Source of the DNA: Ramlibacter sp.
GTDB lineage: Bacteria > Pseudomonadota > Gammaproteobacteria > Burkholderiales > Burkholderiaceae_C
Length of the DNA: 32,178 nt
Assembly (NCBI RefSeq): GCF_029866045.1
Contig: NZ_JARXAB010000098.1
Coordinates: 1-32,178 of the forward strand
Reading direction: 5' to 3'
Shown here: in pieces, positions 30,159-32,178 of the stretch
Numbering within the stretch: position 1 is the stretch's first letter
Layout: every line of letters begins with the position of its first letter
Program-made: the position numbers and the translations under genes
The notes under the pieces: model-generated
What the model was told of the DNA's origin: nothing
Seen by the model: the letters and a program-made list of their open reading frames with translations, nothing else
Databases searched by the model: none

Positions 30159-30563
30159 TCAAGCCGGAACGCGCGCCGCCTCGTGCATGCGGTCACGAAT
30201 TTGCCGGCAATGCGAGACAAATTCATCGAGGGCAGCCTTCAACTGGTGCGCCCCGAGGCTGGGTGAATAAAGCGCTTTGCGCGCCACAAATGCGGCGCGA
30301 TGCGCATCAAAGGCCATGGTCGGAGTACCGCTGCGCGCACTGCTCAGGTTGGACAGCAAGGCCCCCAGGTGGGCGCCATGCGCGCCGTCCTCGGGGAAGT
30401 CCATGAGCGGGCACAGCAGCAGCAGGTAGTCGCGGCCCGCCGAGAAGTGGGCTTCAATCTCCAACCCATCCTCTGCAGGCAGGGTGTAGCCCTGATCCCC
30501 CGCCGGCAGGGCGACCAGGCCCAGCGCGCCGGACACGACATCTTCAAACTGTTCGGGCGACAT
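30159..30563 (-). CDS. CesT-like type III secretion chaperone, B-type, copy 1
   Basis: A 134-aa acidic protein resembling CesT/Tir chaperones: MSPEQFEDVVSGALGLV (helix), LEIEAHFSAGRDYLLLLCPLMDF (strands) and SLGAHQLKAALDEFVSHCRQIRD (C-terminal helix). It is paralogous to the protein at 28358-28765 in length, order of elements, R-D-Y-L motif and A-H-Q-L helix. The ATG is 3 bp after chaperone A copy 1, as in module 2, so the pair is probably co-translated and may form a heterodimer on the effector encoded next. The family call is by recognition of pattern and context, without a profile search. Confidence 0.65.
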   Translation of the reverse strand: MSPEQFEDVVSGALGLVALPAGDQGYTLPAEDGLEIEAHFSAGRDYLLLLCPLMDFPEDGAHGAHLGALLSNLSSARSGTPTMAFDAHRAAFVARKALYSPSLGAHQLKAALDEFVSHCRQIRDRMHEAARVPA

Positions 30564-30566
30564 GCT

Positions 30567-30974
30567 TCATCCCTCCTGTCGATCTGGCGTGTCGACGCTG
30601 CCCAGCGTCTGCTTCCAGCGCATGGCCTCGCCGATGAGTCGCTCTAATGCGTCGAGAAACTGCTCGTGGGTCATGTCCTCTCCGCCCAGGCGCATGTCGA
30701 GGTACACCTCGCCTGCGCCATCCATCCCCAGCATGGCGTCGGGGGCCACCGGTAAGTCCATGTTGCCCAGCGCCACCCGGGCCACGGCCGACTCGTCCCG
30801 CATGTCCACGGTGCCAACCCAGGTGCGTGCACACAAAAAGTCCTCGGGCTGCGCCTGCGCAAGACCGACGGTGGTGTCGCCGAAGCGGTAGTAATGGCGC
30901 CCGCCCTTTTCTGGCGGACCGGGCGGCACCCCGAACTGGGCGCTCAACCCCTGAAGAGCCTCGTCAAGCGTCAT
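30567..30974 (-). CDS. CesT-like type III secretion chaperone, A-type, copy 1
   Basis: A 135-aa protein, the first gene of module 1. MTLDEALQGLSAQFGVPP starts the domain; HYYRFGDTTVGLAQAQ, WVGTVDMRDESAVARVALG and GAGEVYLDMRLGGEDMTHEQFLDALERLIGEAMRWKQTL follow, matching the A-type paralogue at 28769-29176 along the whole length. The alternating strands and long C-terminal helix fit CesT-family chaperones. AGGAGG about 11 nt before the ATG is a good Shine-Dalgarno sequence. An hrp-box-like promoter is ~100 bp upstream, so the gene probably belongs to a type III secretion regulon. It diverges from the fad gene. Confidence 0.7.
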   Translation of the reverse strand: MTLDEALQGLSAQFGVPPGPPEKGGRHYYRFGDTTVGLAQAQPEDFLCARTWVGTVDMRDESAVARVALGNMDLPVAPDAMLGMDGAGEVYLDMRLGGEDMTHEQFLDALERLIGEAMRWKQTLGSVDTPDRQEG

Positions 30975-31075
30975 GGGTCACGTTCCTCCTGGAGGGTTGA
31001 ATGCAGCCAGCCCGCCGGTCATTTGCGGTACCTTCGGTCGACTGCGCGTCTTTGCTTGGCCGTGCGCACTCCGCC

Positions 31076-31103
31076 TGAGTGGCGTCAGCCAAGTGCCAGT
31101 TCC
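31076..31103 (-). promoter_or_regulatory. hrp box: HrpL-type ECF sigma promoter
   Basis: On the minus strand: GGAACT (31098-31103), a 15-nt spacer, CCACTCA (31076-31082). The HrpL promoter consensus known from Pseudomonas and Erwinia type III systems is GGAACC-N15/16-CCACNNA; this differs at one base. It points to the chaperone/effector genes, with its downstream half 101 bp before the first ATG. No plant-inducible-promoter (PIP, TTCG-N16-TTCG) box is seen. Confidence 0.65.
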
Positions 31104-31116
31104 GCTTGGCTGCGTC

Positions 31117-31138
31117 GCTTGTCCCAACCGGGACAAGC
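31117..31138. promoter_or_regulatory. Perfect 9-bp inverted repeat in divergent promoter region
   Basis: GCTTGTCCC (31117-31125) and GGGACAAGC (31130-31138) flank AACC. It lies directly upstream of the hrp box and about 30 bp before the putative fad -10. It could bind a dimeric regulator (for example a fatty-acid repressor of the fad gene) or act as an insulating hairpin. Confidence 0.5.
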
Positions 31139-31166
31139 CCAGAATTCGGGGGTTTCAGGCTCCCCC

Positions 31167-31172
31167 TAGAAT
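31167..31172 (+). promoter_or_regulatory. -10 box of the fad gene
   Basis: TAGAAT matches TATAAT at 5 of 6 positions and would start transcription near 31179, leaving a ~48-nt leader that ends with GAGGA before the ATG at 31227. A weak -35 (TTCGGG, 31145-31150) is 16 bp upstream. Confidence 0.4.
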
Positions 31173-31226
31173 CACCCTGTTTTCGCACGACCGTTCTTTT
31201 TTGCTCCAACCCCCTCGAGGAATCCC

Positions 31227-32178
31227 ATGACGGCTGAATACAAGGTCCACGGCAACGTGGCCGTGATCACCCTGAACAACCCCCCCGTCAACGGCCTGGG
31301 TCTGGCAACCCGCATCGGCATCACCGACGGTCTCGCCCAAGCCAACGCCGATGCCGCCGTGCAGGCCATCGTGATCACCGGTGGCGGCAAGGCCTTCTCG
31401 GGCGGCGCCGACATCCGCGAGTTCGGCAGCCCCAAGGCGCTGGCCGAGCCGAACCTTCTGTCGGTCATCGCCGCGGTGGAAGCCTCGGACAAGCCAGTCG
31501 TCGCCGCACTGCACTCGGTGGCCATGGGCGGCGGCCTGGAACTGGCCCTGGGCTGCCACTACCGCATCGCCGCGCCGGGCACCTCGATCGCCTTGCCCGA
31601 AGTGAAGCTGGGCCTGGTGCCCGGCGCCGGCGGCACGGTGCGTCTGCCGCGCGCCCTGGGCGTGGAGGCGGCCCTCAACATGATCGTGAGTGGCGAGCCG
31701 GTCAAGAGCGAGATGCTGGCCCAACTTCCCGGGCAAAAGCTGTTCGACAAGCTCTCCGCCTCCCCCGAGAGCCTGGCCGAAGAGGCCTTGGCTCTGGCCC
31801 GTGAGGTGGCCGACAAGCGCCCACTGCCCAAGGTGCGCGAGCTGCCAGCCAAGCATCCGCAGGGGGACGCCTACTTCAAGTTCGCCCGCAACATGGTCGC
31901 GGGCATGGCCAAGAACTTCCCCGCGCCGCTCAAGTGCGTGGATGTGGTCGAAAACGCCACCAAGCACTCCTTCGCCGAGGCCCTGCGGCTTGAGCGAGAG
32001 GTGTTCATCAATCTGATGTGGACGCCCGAGTGCATTGCCCTGCGTCACCTTTTCGTGGCCGAGCGCGCCACCTCCAAGATTGCGGACGTGCCCGAGGACA
32101 CCCCCAAGCGCACCATCGCCAAAGTCGCTGTGATTGGCGCCGGCACCATGGGTGGCGGCATCTCGATGAACTTCCTGA
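31227..32178 (+). CDS. Bifunctional enoyl-CoA hydratase/3-hydroxyacyl-CoA dehydrogenase, N-terminal part
   Basis: An open frame of 317 codons runs off the window end without a stop. Residues 1-~190 are an enoyl-CoA hydratase/isomerase (crotonase) domain: GGGKAFSGGADIREF (oxyanion hole), HSVAMGGGLELALGCHYR and LPEVKLGLVPGAGGTVRLPR, which supply the two catalytic glutamates. After a linker, KVAVIGAGTMGGGISMNF begins the NAD-binding Rossmann fold of 3-hydroxyacyl-CoA dehydrogenase. This is the FadB/FadJ layout: hydration and oxidation steps of beta-oxidation. GAGGA lies 5 nt before the ATG. FadB or FadJ cannot be decided because the C-terminus is missing. It diverges from the chaperone/effector modules. 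Confidence 0.94.
   Translation, partial: MTAEYKVHGNVAVITLNNPPVNGLGLATRIGITDGLAQANADAAVQAIVITGGGKAFSGGADIREFGSPKALAEPNLLSVIAAVEASDKPVVAALHSVAMGGGLELALGCHYRIAAPGTSIALPEVKLGLVPGAGGTVRLPRALGVEAALNMIVSGEPVKSEMLAQLPGQKLFDKLSASPESLAEEALALAREVADKRPLPKVRELPAKHPQGDAYFKFARNMVAGMAKNFPAPLKCVDVVENATKHSFAEALRLEREVFINLMWTPECIALRHLFVAERATSKIADVPEDTPKRTIAKVAVIGAGTMGGGISMNFL

Noticed and set aside
30140-30226. N-terminal extension of candidate effector 1
   Set aside because: Would overlap chaperone B by ~70 bp and is Arg-rich; the ATG at 30139 has a proper Shine-Dalgarno sequence.
29177-31226. PIP box (TTCG-N16-TTCG) for HrpX/HrpB-type regulation
   Set aside because: No properly spaced pair of TTCG half-sites was found upstream of either chaperone A gene; the hrp-box match is much better.

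Overview
The window is high-GC, gene-dense chromosomal DNA. Its gene set (RlhA, SelO, YciB, BolA, Bug-type solute receptors, Liv-type ABC transporters next to acyl-CoA ligases) points to a betaproteobacterium of the order Burkholderiales, most likely Comamonadaceae-like. That placement is inferred from gene content and order; there is no rRNA gene here to confirm it. I see no tRNA, rRNA, CRISPR array, intact insertion sequence or replication origin.

Layout. (1) 1-7322, housekeeping: the 3' end of purL; an apparently exported SAM-dependent methyltransferase; a minus-strand operon (54-aa ORF, short-chain dehydrogenase, DedA/VTT-like membrane protein); a higBA toxin-antitoxin pair with a perfect 18-bp palindromic operator; rlhA (23S rRNA C2501 hydroxylation); and a DUF1624-type membrane acyltransferase. 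(2) 7323-16531, a catabolic island: a luciferase-like monooxygenase and its flavin reductase, diverging from a LysR regulator that is followed by an alpha/beta hydrolase, two CoA-transferase subunits, a double carboxymuconolactone-decarboxylase-domain protein, two orphan Bug receptors and a DctP-like protein without signal peptide. The set resembles the lower beta-ketoadipate pathway rebuilt around a two-component flavin monooxygenase; its substrate is unknown. (3) 16647-20447, minus-strand housekeeping: selO, msrB, yciB, bolA and a periplasmic PpiC-type isomerase, ending at a bidirectional terminator. (4) 20757-27729: an acyl-CoA ligase followed by a complete Liv-type ABC importer (receptor, two permeases, two ATPases), probably for uptake and CoA activation of a carboxylic acid. 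The two ATPases carry complementary motif changes that predict one canonical and one degenerate ATP site. (5) 27742-30974, the most unusual part: six minus-strand genes forming two tandem copies of one three-gene module, chaperone A - chaperone B - candidate effector. The chaperones look like the CesT/Tir family of type III secretion chaperones. A good match to the HrpL-type hrp box (GGAACT-N15-CCACTCA) lies about 100 bp upstream of the first gene. No secretion apparatus gene is in the window, so this looks like a satellite effector locus. (6) 31227 to the end: the first 317 codons of a bifunctional enoyl-CoA hydratase/3-hydroxyacyl-CoA dehydrogenase.

A second theme is translation without leaders. 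Several genes (methyltransferase, 54-aa ORF, higB, the alpha/beta hydrolase, possibly msrB and rlhA) have a -10-like hexamer only 6-8 nt before the start codon and no Shine-Dalgarno sequence. Two of them share the 13-bp element GGAATGCTATCTT at the same distance.

All family assignments come from reading motifs and recalling families; no database search was run.
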